A DNA stretch of 64,000 nt from Pelomonas sp. Root1217. Lineage in GTDB: Bacteria; Pseudomonadota; Gammaproteobacteria; Burkholderiales; Burkholderiaceae_C. Shown here piece by piece: positions 35,521 through 44,750 of the stretch. The notes under the pieces were generated by a model. It made no database searches and was not told the DNA's origin. It saw nothing but the letters and a program-made list of their open reading frames with translations. The DNA lies in contig NZ_LMDC01000028.1 of assembly GCF_001425705.1 (NCBI RefSeq), forward strand, positions 601,536 to 665,535, in the 5' to 3' direction. Position 1 is the stretch's first letter; each line of letters begins with the position of its first letter. The translations under genes and the position numbers were made by a program.

Positions 35521-36800
35521 AAATCGCCTGCGACATGCTCGGTTTCCAACGCACTGACGGCACGGCGCCAGACCTCGTCGGACTCATCCACGCGAATGCC
35601 ATAGAACTCGCCAACCTCGGTATGGTGATGTCGCACCACCTTCACCGCCAACGCGGCCTTGTCCTGCACGCCTAGCTCCACCCAGACCGTACCTTCAACA
35701 CCTACCGGAATATCGAGCTTGGACTGGGCCTGCAGGCCCGCGAGGGAAATCTCGATGACGGTGATCACGATGGAACGTTCGCTGCCGTCGACTCGCACGC
35801 GCAGTTCGGCCGGGCAGCGCAGCGAGAAACGCTGATGCCGGCGCATCGGATGAAAGCCCGTGAGCGAGCCGCTCATCATGGGCAGGACGGCGCGGAACTC
35901 GGGCTGGTCGTAGATGGACCACAGCAACGCCTTGCGACGGTCATCGAGTTCGTCGAAGACCTTGCTGCGCTGGTTGAAGAAGTAATCGAGGATGGCCGGC
36001 GTCAGCACCGGATCGTTGGTTGTGAAATAGCGGCGCTTGGGCAGCTTGATGTTGGGCAGGCGCAGCTGGACGAAGTAGTTGTAGAGGTTCTTGCGTTCCT
36101 TGCGCTTGCCATAGATACGCCTGAATATTTCTTTCGCGACTGGCAGGTCCAGGGTCGCGCCGACAGCCGGGGCGCCGTTGGCAAAGTCGTAGTTGTCCAC
36201 GACTGTCTCCTGCAGCCTTTCGAAGAACAGCAGCGACTCGTAGAGCTCGATCTTGTCGGGGTTGACTGCGATGACGAGATGGCGCGTGTCGAAGTACTCG
36301 GTGCAGTACTCGTACATGAACTTCATCAGCGGGAACAGGATGGCACCACCCGTCTTGCGGAAGTCGGGATGCACGGCCAGCGCCGAAATCTCGGCAATCT
36401 GGCCCTGCTTGGCGCGCACTTCGCTGAGGTCGAAGACCGCCTGCAGCGGGAAACCGAACACGCCCTCGCGGATCATGGACATGGTGCCAACGACCCGGCC
36501 GTCGTACTTGGCACAGAGCGTCGTCGTCGTGGGCAGCGCGTGGTACATGGTCACGCGCAGGCCCGATGGCGAGGGCTTCATGAAGCCGCTGGCAACGTAG
36601 GCGTCGTGCAGGATGCGGAAGCATTCCTCCAGCTCCTCCTGCGTTTCAGCGACCTTCAGCTCGAGCCTCGGATCAGGCGCGGGATCGCAATCCATCATGC
36701 TCCGGTAGATGCTGAAGCGCGTACGCCGCGGCAGCCAGGAGAACGCCTTGCGCATCGCCTGGTGGAGCCGTTTACGGAAACTCGCTTGCTTGATCTGCAT
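35517..36800 (-). CDS. FeeM-like GNAT acyltransferase fused to a PilZ domain
   Basis: 427 residues. Residues about 47-230 form an autoinducer-synthase/N-acyl amino acid synthase-like GNAT domain (CFRILHDAYVASGFM, GTMSMIREG, EISALAVHPDFRKTGG, HLVIAVNPDKIELYESLLFF). A linker leads to a PilZ domain (about 318-405) with RRHQRF at 320-325 and EISLAG at 350-355; canonical c-di-GMP sites have D/N-x-S-x-x-G, so the first residue is replaced by Glu. Long-chain N-acyl amino acid synthases have been linked to PEP-CTERM loci. The fusion suggests acyl-lipid synthesis tuned by c-di-GMP; activity and ligand binding are inferred. It has no signal peptide, so it is cytoplasmic. Confidence 0.82.
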   Translation of the reverse strand: MQIKQASFRKRLHQAMRKAFSWLPRRTRFSIYRSMMDCDPAPDPRLELKVAETQEELEECFRILHDAYVASGFMKPSPSGLRVTMYHALPTTTTLCAKYDGRVVGTMSMIREGVFGFPLQAVFDLSEVRAKQGQIAEISALAVHPDFRKTGGAILFPLMKFMYEYCTEYFDTRHLVIAVNPDKIELYESLLFFERLQETVVDNYDFANGAPAVGATLDLPVAKEIFRRIYGKRKERKNLYNYFVQLRLPNIKLPKRRYFTTNDPVLTPAILDYFFNQRSKVFDELDDRRKALLWSIYDQPEFRAVLPMMSGSLTGFHPMRRHQRFSLRCPAELRVRVDGSERSIVITVIEISLAGLQAQSKLDIPVGVEGTVWVELGVQDKAALAVKVVRHHHTEVGEFYGIRVDESDEVWRRAVSALETEHVAGDL

Positions 36801-36857
36801 GCCGGTCGATTCGTCGAAATTGGCGGAGCCCTTCAGCCACCCCTCCGGCGGGGCTGC

Positions 36858-39641
36858 TCAGAGGGATGACAGAAGCTTTTGTACCTCTTGCTGTTGTGCA
36901 AAGTTGCTGCCCAATGCTGCCAGGCGCTGCAGTTCACCGCGCGCCTCGGTCTTCTGGCCATTCTTGATCAGGTACTGCGCCAGATGCAGACGGTGCATGG
37001 GCTGCTCGGGGCTCAGCTCCACTGCCCGCTTCTGCAGGGGCAATGCCTTGTCCAGATGGCCTGCGGCAGCCTGGATCTCAGCTGCAGTATCGATCACGGC
37101 CGGCGTGTTCGGTGCGAGGGCGAGAGCCCTCTCAACCATGTCGACGGCACCCGGCTTGCCCGCCCGGTGCAGCAACCAGCCCAGGTTGTTCAAGGCCACG
37201 GCGTTGCCCGGCTGGGCAGCGACGACCTTGCGATAGCGCAGCTCGGCCTGCTCGAAGTCCTTGCGCGCCATCGCCTGATCGCCCAGGTAGAAGTTGAACA
37301 ACGCCGAGTCCCCCTGCTTGGCCAGCCATTCGGCCTCCAGCTTGTTGGCGTCAGCGGTCTGGCCGGCGCTGAGCAAGGCGCGATGCAGCTTGATGGCGGT
37401 GTCTTCAGCGGGCCGCTTGACATAGCTCGTCCGCAGCGCGGCGATGGCCGCCGGCCACTTGCCTTGGGAGGCCTGCAGGTCACCTTCGAAGGTCCACCCC
37501 TGCGGCTCGTCGGGCGACTGGGTCTGGACGGACTTGGCCAGGGCCAGCGCCTCGGCGGTCTTGCCCGTGCGGGACAGCAGTGTGATCAGGCGCACCTGCG
37601 CTGGCAGATGGTTGGGCTTGATGGCCAGGACCTTGCGCAGCTGGACGATGGCGGCAGGAATGTCCTTGCGGGCCTCCTGGAGCTCTTCCATGCGCATCAG
37701 CGGCTGCACGGCATTGGGCTGCAAGGCGGCCATCCTGACGAAGGCTTGCGATGCCTGGTTGAAGTTGCCCGTCGCTGATTCGGCCACACCCAGTGCCTCG
37801 AAGAGGAAGGGGTTGTCGGGAAAGCGGCTGACGCCTTCATTGGCCGCCTGCAGGGCGCCCTTGGCATCGCCGGTCTCCAGCAGATGCGAGATGAGCCCGA
37901 GCCGCGGCCCTTCCACCGTCGGGAAGCGCTTGATGGCCGCCTCGAGCTGACTGCGGGTTTCGTCGGCCTTGGCACCGTTGCGGGCCTTGGCGGAGATCAG
38001 GGCCATCAGGCCTTCGACGGATTGCGGGTCGGCGGCAACCACCTTCTCGTAGCGGCCGGCAGCCGCCGCGAGCTTGCCTTCCTCATAGTCCATGGCCGCC
38101 AGCGCAGTGGCAGCCGGCAGATAGGCCCCGGAACGACGCGCCGATTCCTCGTAGCCAGCGCGGGCCTTGTCGCGGTGGCCACGCAGTTGCTCGATGCGTC
38201 CACGCAGAAAGGCCGCGATAGGCTTGCCGGGCTGCTTCTTCTCGATGCCATCAACGACGGCCAGTGCCTCATCCAGCCGGTTGCCGCGCAGATGGGTCAT
38301 GGCCATGACGAGGTCGGCTTCCATGCCGGGGTCAGCGCTGGCAATGGACTTCAGCTCGGCCATGCCCTTGTCGCCTCGGCCTTCGCCGATCTCTGCCAGC
38401 GCCAAAGCCGTGCGGCCACGCATGTCGCCAGGATTCACCCTGACGGCCTTGGTGTACATGCGTTTGGCTTGCTCGCTGTTGCCCATCTGGAGGTAAATCT
38501 CGGCAGCAACGGAGTAGACGTCGGCCGGCGCGTTGTCGCCATCCAGCAGCGGCTGCACCGAGCTCAAGGCCTTGCGCGGGTCGCCGGCGCGCAACTGGGC
38601 GCGCGCCATCAGCACACGCACGGTGTTGGGCGTGGGCGAGTTGGCCAGGGCCTTGCCCAGATGGGCGGCGGCCTGCAGATAGCCGCCACGCTCATACTCG
38701 ATCATGCCGGCCAATTGCAGGAAGCGCGGGTTCTGCGGCGCGATCTTCAGCAGTTGCTGGGACATCTCGAAGGCCGTCTTCAGATCGCGCCGCTCGAAGG
38801 CGAGCACCGTCTTGAAATAACGCCCTTGCAGATTGTTGGGCTGGGCCTTCTCCATGTCTTCGAGCTGCTTTTGCATGCCGTCGAAATCACGCTGGCGCAA
38901 CAGCAGCTGGACGATGCCCAGGTGGGCCTGCATGTCACCCTTTTCACGCTTGAGCGCTTCCCGATAGGCCACCATGGCATCGGCGGGATCACTGCCAGAT
39001 GCCTGCAGCAGGTCAGCCTTGGCGACCCAGGGACGGCTGGATTCGGGATGCGCCTTCATCGCTCGTTCGACCTGGGCCAGCGCAGCGGTCTTGTCGCCCG
39101 AGATCAGCAGCAATTGGGCAATCGTGAGTTCGGCAATGATGTTGCCCGGATCGGCCTGCAGGGCTGCGTCCGCCGCCGCACGCGCCTGGACGTACTTGCC
39201 CTTGGCGCCGTAGGCCACGGCCAAGGCCGCCTTGAGCTCGGCCTGGCGCTTGGGAGCGGTCAGCTGGACGTCGGCGTACTCCGAGATGAACTTGTCGTTC
39301 TCACCGCGCAGGATCAGCACGGCGGCCATGACCGGCACCAGCTCGTCATTGTTGAAGCCGCCGTCCCGCGCCTTGGAGAGCTCCACCCAGGCCCCGGCCA
39401 CGTCGCCGGTTTCGAGCAAGGCCTTGCCGAGCAGAAAGCGCGCCTCGACGTTGCCCGCGTCCTTCTGCAGCGCGTTCTTGAAGTCAATGACCGCGGCCTT
39501 GTACTCCTTCTTTTCCATCCGCGCTTTGCCGGACGCAACGACCTGGGGGACGCCTTCGTCGAAGCAACCCGTCAGCAGGACGGTGGCTGCCAGAAGGACT
39601 GCGGCCAGGCGGACAGGCCGCAGGTTGTTGTTCTTCGTCAT
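36858..39641 (-). CDS. prsT: PEP-CTERM system TPR-repeat lipoprotein PrsT
   Basis: 927 residues. A signal peptide with lipobox LLTGCFDEG predicts a lipid-anchored periplasmic protein. The rest is a near-continuous array of TPR units (for example NVEARFLLGKALLETGDVAGAWVELSKA, and AVALNNLGWLLHRAGKPGAVDM near the C-terminus). Length and layout fit the PrsT family that accompanies PrsK and PrsR in exosortase A organisms. It likely acts as a scaffold for EPS or sorting proteins. Its ATG overlaps the prsR stop (ATGA). Confidence 0.94.
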   Translation of the reverse strand: MTKNNNLRPVRLAAVLLAATVLLTGCFDEGVPQVVASGKARMEKKEYKAAVIDFKNALQKDAGNVEARFLLGKALLETGDVAGAWVELSKARDGGFNNDELVPVMAAVLILRGENDKFISEYADVQLTAPKRQAELKAALAVAYGAKGKYVQARAAADAALQADPGNIIAELTIAQLLLISGDKTAALAQVERAMKAHPESSRPWVAKADLLQASGSDPADAMVAYREALKREKGDMQAHLGIVQLLLRQRDFDGMQKQLEDMEKAQPNNLQGRYFKTVLAFERRDLKTAFEMSQQLLKIAPQNPRFLQLAGMIEYERGGYLQAAAHLGKALANSPTPNTVRVLMARAQLRAGDPRKALSSVQPLLDGDNAPADVYSVAAEIYLQMGNSEQAKRMYTKAVRVNPGDMRGRTALALAEIGEGRGDKGMAELKSIASADPGMEADLVMAMTHLRGNRLDEALAVVDGIEKKQPGKPIAAFLRGRIEQLRGHRDKARAGYEESARRSGAYLPAATALAAMDYEEGKLAAAAGRYEKVVAADPQSVEGLMALISAKARNGAKADETRSQLEAAIKRFPTVEGPRLGLISHLLETGDAKGALQAANEGVSRFPDNPFLFEALGVAESATGNFNQASQAFVRMAALQPNAVQPLMRMEELQEARKDIPAAIVQLRKVLAIKPNHLPAQVRLITLLSRTGKTAEALALAKSVQTQSPDEPQGWTFEGDLQASQGKWPAAIAALRTSYVKRPAEDTAIKLHRALLSAGQTADANKLEAEWLAKQGDSALFNFYLGDQAMARKDFEQAELRYRKVVAAQPGNAVALNNLGWLLHRAGKPGAVDMVERALALAPNTPAVIDTAAEIQAAAGHLDKALPLQKRAVELSPEQPMHRLHLAQYLIKNGQKTEARGELQRLAALGSNFAQQQEVQKLLSSL

Positions 39642-40999
39642 TTGATCTGCAACCGGTTCATCATGTCGTAGAGGGTCGGGCGGCTGATGCCTAACAGTTC
39701 GGACGCACGGACGATGTTGCCATCGGTGCGGGCCAGCGCCGTGATGAGGGCCTGGCGCTCGGCGTTCTCGCGCACGGTACGCAGGTCCAGCGTCGCGCTG
39801 TCATCGGTCGGTGCGGGCGCCACGCGCAGGCCAAGGTCCAGCGCGCCGATGCGGTCGTCCTCGGCCATGATGACGGCGCGCTTGAGCATGTTCTGCAGCT
39901 CACGCACATTGCCCGGCCAGCCATGGGCCTCCAGCGCCCGCACGGCGTCGTCGGCCAAGGTCGGCACCGGCCGGCGCATCTCGGTCGCGAAGCGGCGCGC
40001 AAAAGCGTGCGACAGCAGCACCGGGTCGCCCACGCGGTCACGCAGCGGCGGTATCTCGACGACGATCTCGGCCAGGCGGTAGTAGAGATCCTCGCGGAAA
40101 CGTCCATCGACGATGCGGGCCTTGAGGTCCTGGTGGGTCGCGCCGACGACGCGCACGTCGATCGGAATCTCCTGGCGGCCACCGACGCGCTCGATGACCC
40201 GCTCCTGCAGGAAGCGCAGCAGCTTGGCCTGCAAGGGCATGGGCAGGTCGCCGATCTCGTCGAGCATCAGCGTGCCGCCATTGGCGGTCTCGATCTTGCC
40301 CAGCGTCGACTTGTTGGCGCCGGTGAACGCCCCCTTCTCGTAGCCGAAGAGTTCACTTTCCAGCAGCGTCTCGGGGATGGCCGCGCAGTTGATGGCGACG
40401 AAGCGGCCCTTGCGCTTGGAGGCGTCGTGCAGGCCCTGGGCGAGCACTTCCTTGCCCGTGCCGCTCTCGCCGAGCAGCAGCACGGTGGCGTCGCTCGGCG
40501 CCACTTTTTCGATCATGCGGCAGACGCGCTGCATGCCGGGGTCGCGCGTGATCAGGCCCGAGAAGACGTCGCTGCTCTGCTGCGTCTGCAGTCGGCGGTT
40601 CTCCTGCTGCAATTCATAGAGGCGGTAGGCGCGCTCGACGGTCAGGCTGAGCACGTCCGGATCGACCGGCTTGGCGAGGAAGTCATAGGCGCCCATGCGG
40701 ATCGCACGCAGCGCGTTGCCCTGGTCGTTCTGGCCGGTCAGTACGATGACCTTCACACCCGGGTCGAGCTCCAGCAGCTTCTCCAGGCATTTGAAGCCCT
40801 CGGATACCGAGTCCCGATCCGGCGGCAGGCCAAGATCCATCGTGACGACAGCCGGGTTGTGGCGGCGGAACTGCAGCACCGCGCTGGGGACGTCATCGGC
40901 AGTGACCGATTCGAAACGGTCCAGCGACCACTTGAGCTGCTTTTGCAGGGCCAGATCGTCTTCGACGATCAACAGCGGCGCATGGCGAGGCGTGTTCAT
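39638..40999 (-). CDS. prsR: Sigma-54-dependent PEP-CTERM-box response regulator PrsR
   Basis: 453 residues from ATG 40999 (NTPRHAPLLIVEDD); an extension to 41080 is rejected as it runs through hairpin-rich spacer. The receiver domain has phosphoacceptor Asp55 in VVTMDLGLPP and LAKPVDP. The AAA+ domain has Walker A GESGTGKE, the sigma-54 contact loop GAFTGA, and LDEIGDLP. A Fis-type helix-turn-helix closes the protein (NIVRASELLGISRPTLYDMMNRL). It should activate sigma-54 promoters such as that at 33815 when phosphorylated by PrsK. Confidence 0.95.
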   Translation of the reverse strand: MNTPRHAPLLIVEDDLALQKQLKWSLDRFESVTADDVPSAVLQFRRHNPAVVTMDLGLPPDRDSVSEGFKCLEKLLELDPGVKVIVLTGQNDQGNALRAIRMGAYDFLAKPVDPDVLSLTVERAYRLYELQQENRRLQTQQSSDVFSGLITRDPGMQRVCRMIEKVAPSDATVLLLGESGTGKEVLAQGLHDASKRKGRFVAINCAAIPETLLESELFGYEKGAFTGANKSTLGKIETANGGTLMLDEIGDLPMPLQAKLLRFLQERVIERVGGRQEIPIDVRVVGATHQDLKARIVDGRFREDLYYRLAEIVVEIPPLRDRVGDPVLLSHAFARRFATEMRRPVPTLADDAVRALEAHGWPGNVRELQNMLKRAVIMAEDDRIGALDLGLRVAPAPTDDSATLDLRTVRENAERQALITALARTDGNIVRASELLGISRPTLYDMMNRLQIK

Positions 41000-41062
41000 T
41001 GGTGCACCCTTCGGCCTGCGGCCTTGCCTGGCCGACGGCGCGGCCAGGCGTTCGCCAGGCAT

Positions 41063-41113
41063 GGGATGCCCACAGGGCATCCCAGGTCCGGGTTCACTCC
41101 CGCCAGGCGGGAG
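41063..41113. repeat. Two adjacent perfect hairpins in the prsK-prsR spacer
   Basis: GGGATGCCC-ACA-GGGCATCCC (41063-41083) and CTCCCGC-CAG-GCGGGAG (41097-41113) lie in the 145-base gap between the prsK stop and the prsR start. Neither is followed by a T-run on the minus strand, so they are not standard terminators. They may tune the prsR to prsK ratio. Confidence 0.6.
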
Positions 41114-41144
41114 CGAGCTTGCTTGGGGCGGTCCAGCGCGGCGC

Positions 41145-43298
41145 TCATTGGACGTCCAGCGCCGTCAAGGGTGCGTCCGCCTGCGCATGGAACAGCGGGA
41201 GCAGCAGGGTCACGGTGGTGCCCCGGTTCAATTCACTCTGCACGCTGATCTTGCCTCCCAGTTCCTGTATGTATTGGTAGCTCTCGTGGGCGCCTATGCC
41301 CATGCCGCTGGCCTTGGTGGTCTGGAACGGCTTGAAGAGGCGATTCTGAATGAAATCCTCGCTCATGCCGCAGCCGCTGTCCTCCACGCGAACGCGCGCC
41401 TGGCTGCCCTGGGCGTCCAGGGTCAGGCAAACACGGCCGCTCGCGGGCGTGGCATCGAAAGCGTTCTGCACGACATGGCCGAGCACGCGCTCCACGCGCT
41501 CCGCATGTCCACGCGTGCTGACGCCGCCTTGCAGCGTCAATTCCAGCACCCTGCCCTTGCTGGAAGCCGCAGCTGCGAGGCGCTTGGCGATCTGCTCGAG
41601 GTCGACACCACTGGTCACGCCATGCGGCTTGTCGCCCTCGCGTAACTGAAGCATCAGCTGGCGCATCTTCTCCAGCGAGTTCTCCACCGTATCGAGCATG
41701 TCCTGCTGGAATTCGGGGTTGTCGCGCAGACGCTTGGCGTTCTTCATCATCAGCGAGAGCTGGGTGACGATGTTCTTCAGGTCGTGCACGACGAAGGCCG
41801 ACATGCGGTTGAAGGCATCGAATTTGCGTGCCTCCAGCAACGCTTCCGTGGCCTGGGCCTGGTCCAGATAGCCTGATGCCTGGCTGGCGGCCGTGCGCAG
41901 CAGGTCGCGCACCTCCCAGTTCACCTCGATGACCACGCGCGGCCGCCCCAGCACTGCAAAACCGATCAAGGCTTCGCGCACCAGCAGGGGCACCAGCAGC
42001 CAGCAGCGTGGCTCCTCGGTCAGCCAGGCCGGCAATTCAAGGCCGGGGTAGGCGTCAGGCCGTTCACGACACTCATCCACGTCGACGATCCAGGCGCGCT
42101 CGCGCCAGAACGACGCCAGCGGGCCGTCGCGCGCCTCGCTGCCCAACTCAGCGGGCAGGTTCCAGCGGGCGGCCTGCACGAAGTCACCACCCGCGGCACG
42201 CGGCAACCAAAGCATGCCGCTCGGGCTTTCGACCAGGTTGGCGAGTGCGCGCACCACGGTCTCAGCTGTGTGCTGGGGTTCAGCGCTGCCGGACAGGAGC
42301 TGGGTGAACCGCAGCCACTCCTCGCGGTAGTCGTAGCGATAGCTGAAGAAGTTTTTGCTGATGTAGACACGCAGGCGCGAGCGCATCGATCCGGAGGCCA
42401 TCAGCAGCGTCAGCGCCACCAGCGCGACGAAAACCAGGGCCACGGACAGCGCCCGCCCCCACTCGCCGCCGGTGTAGCGCACGTAGTAGCCCACGCCGGC
42501 CACCACCAGCAAGTAGACGCCGACCAGCAGCAGCGTCGCCGAATGGAAGACCGCCGCACGCGACACATGCAGCCTGCCGAGCCAGTCGGCGTAGCGGCGA
42601 GAGGCTACGTAGAGCAGCGGCACCGCCGCGGCATGGACCAGCGAGCGAACGCTGATCGCGTCCCCATCGAAACGCTGAAACAGCGCGGCTTGCGACCCGA
42701 TGAAGAGGTCGAAGGCAAAGATGGCCCCCAGCCCCAGGCAGACCGGCTTGGCATTCCATCGCGCGTCACCGGTCGCATTGCGCAGCATCTGCTCGACCAT
42801 CACAAGGCCCAGCACCGCGAGGCCCAAGGCGGCAAAGGCCTGGGGACGGGCAAGACTCTCTGCCGGTACGTTCTCACCGACCAGGAGCAACGCCAGACGC
42901 GCCAGCACCGCGACGACAGCAAGGGGACGCAACCAACCCAGCCCGGCCCCCCGCCGCGGTGGTGGGAGCAGCATCAGCATGAAGGCAAACCAGAAGCTGA
43001 TGCGCAGCAGGTCAAGGCCCGGAATGACCCAGGTCGGCAAACGGTCGGACCAATGCCTCAGCCCATCCATCAGCGCCAAGCCGGCCCAGATCGAACTGGC
43101 TGTCAGCGCCGCCAGGAACACCATGGCGAGCACGGAGACGGGCATGCTGCCCCGCAGCAGCCGCTGCGCGAAGTAGAGCGCGAACAGCCCGTAAGCCGCG
43201 CAGCAGATCAGATCGCCAAGGCTGCTCAAGGAGAGGAAGGGAGCCAGCACCTCAATCATGGCGCCAGGGGCAGGGTCCAAATCGGCGACAAGAGACAT
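41145..43298 (-). CDS. prsK: PEP-CTERM system membrane histidine kinase PrsK
   Basis: 717 residues as drawn from 43298; ATG 43259 (704 residues) is an equally likely start because it puts the first membrane segment at the N-terminus. Eight to nine hydrophobic segments fill residues 28-300, a GAF-like domain follows (about 340-475), then the phosphoacceptor His505 in FVVHDLKNIVTQLSLM. The ATPase domain has NAFDATP, DSGCGMS and GMGIGAHES. The long membrane sensor plus GAF plan is that of PrsK, partner of PrsR. The signal sensed is unknown. Confidence 0.93.
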   Translation of the reverse strand: MSLVADLDPAPGAMIEVLAPFLSLSSLGDLICCAAYGLFALYFAQRLLRGSMPVSVLAMVFLAALTASSIWAGLALMDGLRHWSDRLPTWVIPGLDLLRISFWFAFMLMLLPPPRRGAGLGWLRPLAVVAVLARLALLLVGENVPAESLARPQAFAALGLAVLGLVMVEQMLRNATGDARWNAKPVCLGLGAIFAFDLFIGSQAALFQRFDGDAISVRSLVHAAAVPLLYVASRRYADWLGRLHVSRAAVFHSATLLLVGVYLLVVAGVGYYVRYTGGEWGRALSVALVFVALVALTLLMASGSMRSRLRVYISKNFFSYRYDYREEWLRFTQLLSGSAEPQHTAETVVRALANLVESPSGMLWLPRAAGGDFVQAARWNLPAELGSEARDGPLASFWRERAWIVDVDECRERPDAYPGLELPAWLTEEPRCWLLVPLLVREALIGFAVLGRPRVVIEVNWEVRDLLRTAASQASGYLDQAQATEALLEARKFDAFNRMSAFVVHDLKNIVTQLSLMMKNAKRLRDNPEFQQDMLDTVENSLEKMRQLMLQLREGDKPHGVTSGVDLEQIAKRLAAAASSKGRVLELTLQGGVSTRGHAERVERVLGHVVQNAFDATPASGRVCLTLDAQGSQARVRVEDSGCGMSEDFIQNRLFKPFQTTKASGMGIGAHESYQYIQELGGKISVQSELNRGTTVTLLLPLFHAQADAPLTALDVQ

Positions 43299-43361
43299 GC
43301 GTCATTCAAGCATGCCCCCGGGCGTTCGAGCATCGGCGCTTACGCCGAAGCGCCGCCGCGC

Positions 43362-44750
43362 TCAGCGAGCGCCCTTGCCGGTCAGCACGACGGCCACCGT
43401 CTCCAGCATGATCAGCAGATCAAGGAAGAGGGAGTGGTTCTTGACGTAGTACAGGTCGTACTGCAGCTTCTCGACCGAGTCTTCGATGGTCGAGCCGTAC
43501 TCATAGCGCACCTGGGCCCAACCCGTGACGCCCGGCTTCACGCTGTGGCGCACCGCGTAATAGGGGATCTTGCTGATCAGCTCGTCGACGAAGAACTGGC
43601 GCTCCGGGCGCGGGCCGACCATGCTCATCTCGCCCCACAGCACATTGAAGAGCTGGGGCAGTTCGTCGATGCGAACCTTGCGGATGAAACGCCCGACGCG
43701 TGTCACGCGGTCGTCGTTCTTGGTGGCCCAGCGCGGCTTGCCGTCCTTTTCCGCATCGGTGCGCATGCTGCGGAACTTGATGACGTTGAAAGGCACACCA
43801 TTGAGCCCCACACGTTCCTGACGGTAAAGCATCGGCCCACGCGATTCGAAGCGGATGGCCAAGGCCGTGATGAGCATGATGGGCCAGGTCACCGCCAGAA
43901 TCAGCGCGGCGAAGATGATGTCGCACACGCGCTTGATCGCCGCGCGCAACATGCCCTGGCTGAAGCCGTCACCAAACACCAGCCAACCGGCATTGACATG
44001 CTTGATGTTGATCTGGGCCAGTGTCTTCTCGAAGTGGGTGGCGATATCCACCACGCGCACCCCGGACAGCTTGCAATCCAGCAGCTGGCGCAACGGCATG
44101 CTGCCGCCGCGGCGCTCGCTCAGGGCCACGACGATCTCGTCGACGTTGTGCTTGAGCGCAGCCTCGGTCAGGTTGGCGCCGTCATTGATGATCTCGGCGC
44201 GCGGCACTTCGGGCTGATCTTCGTTGGGCCCGGCGTAGAAACCGACGATCTGCGCATGTGGATCGGAGGCTCGCAAGGTGTTGCCAACGGTACGGGCCGC
44301 GATGCCGGTGCCAAAGATCAAGATGCGGCTGCGCATGCGCGCCTGAGCACCGGAGTGGGCCGCATAGACACGGTGCACCATGACTGCGGCGACCGCACTC
44401 ATGGCGACCAAGGTCAGCATGTCGCGGTGGCTGGTGTTCGAAGGCACCAAGCTGAAGATGGCATAGGCCAGCGGCAGGCCAAACAGCAGCCCGAACAGGG
44501 CCCGGGCGCAGGACTCTGTGATGGAGCGGTTGTGGACGTGCTGGTAGAAACCCGTCGCCGAATTGATCACAAACATGCAACCGGCCAGTGACAGACCGTG
44601 CGACGCCGCGAATGGCAGCACCATCTGCGCTGACTCACCTTGGCTGAGCACGACCGCAATGACGGCAAAAACTATCAGGCCAAGATCGAAGAAGACCTGA
44701 AGCAAGGTCTGCCTGTGCAGGTAATGGTTGAATATTCGAATCATTTGCAT
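43362..44750 (-). CDS. Initiating sugar transferase of the PEP-CTERM EPS system (TIGR03013-like)
   Basis: 462 residues; the ATG two codons downstream (44744) has a better-placed GGGGAT site and may be the true start. Four N-terminal membrane segments, a Rossmann-like middle (ILIFGTGIAARTVGNTLRAS) and a C-terminal bacterial sugar transferase domain: KRVCDIIFAALILAVTWPIMLI, FRSMRTDAEKDG, RKVRIDELPQLFNVLWGEMSMVGPRPERQFFV. Such enzymes load the first sugar phosphate onto undecaprenyl phosphate. It is the promoter-proximal gene of the locus, after a 640-base spacer. Confidence 0.93.
   Translation of the reverse strand: MQMIRIFNHYLHRQTLLQVFFDLGLIVFAVIAVVLSQGESAQMVLPFAASHGLSLAGCMFVINSATGFYQHVHNRSITESCARALFGLLFGLPLAYAIFSLVPSNTSHRDMLTLVAMSAVAAVMVHRVYAAHSGAQARMRSRILIFGTGIAARTVGNTLRASDPHAQIVGFYAGPNEDQPEVPRAEIINDGANLTEAALKHNVDEIVVALSERRGGSMPLRQLLDCKLSGVRVVDIATHFEKTLAQINIKHVNAGWLVFGDGFSQGMLRAAIKRVCDIIFAALILAVTWPIMLITALAIRFESRGPMLYRQERVGLNGVPFNVIKFRSMRTDAEKDGKPRWATKNDDRVTRVGRFIRKVRIDELPQLFNVLWGEMSMVGPRPERQFFVDELISKIPYYAVRHSVKPGVTGWAQVRYEYGSTIEDSVEKLQYDLYYVKNHSLFLDLLIMLETVAVVLTGKGAR

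Noticed and set aside
41063..41113. Hairpins read as a Rho-independent terminator for prsK
   Set aside because: No T-run follows either stem on the minus strand.
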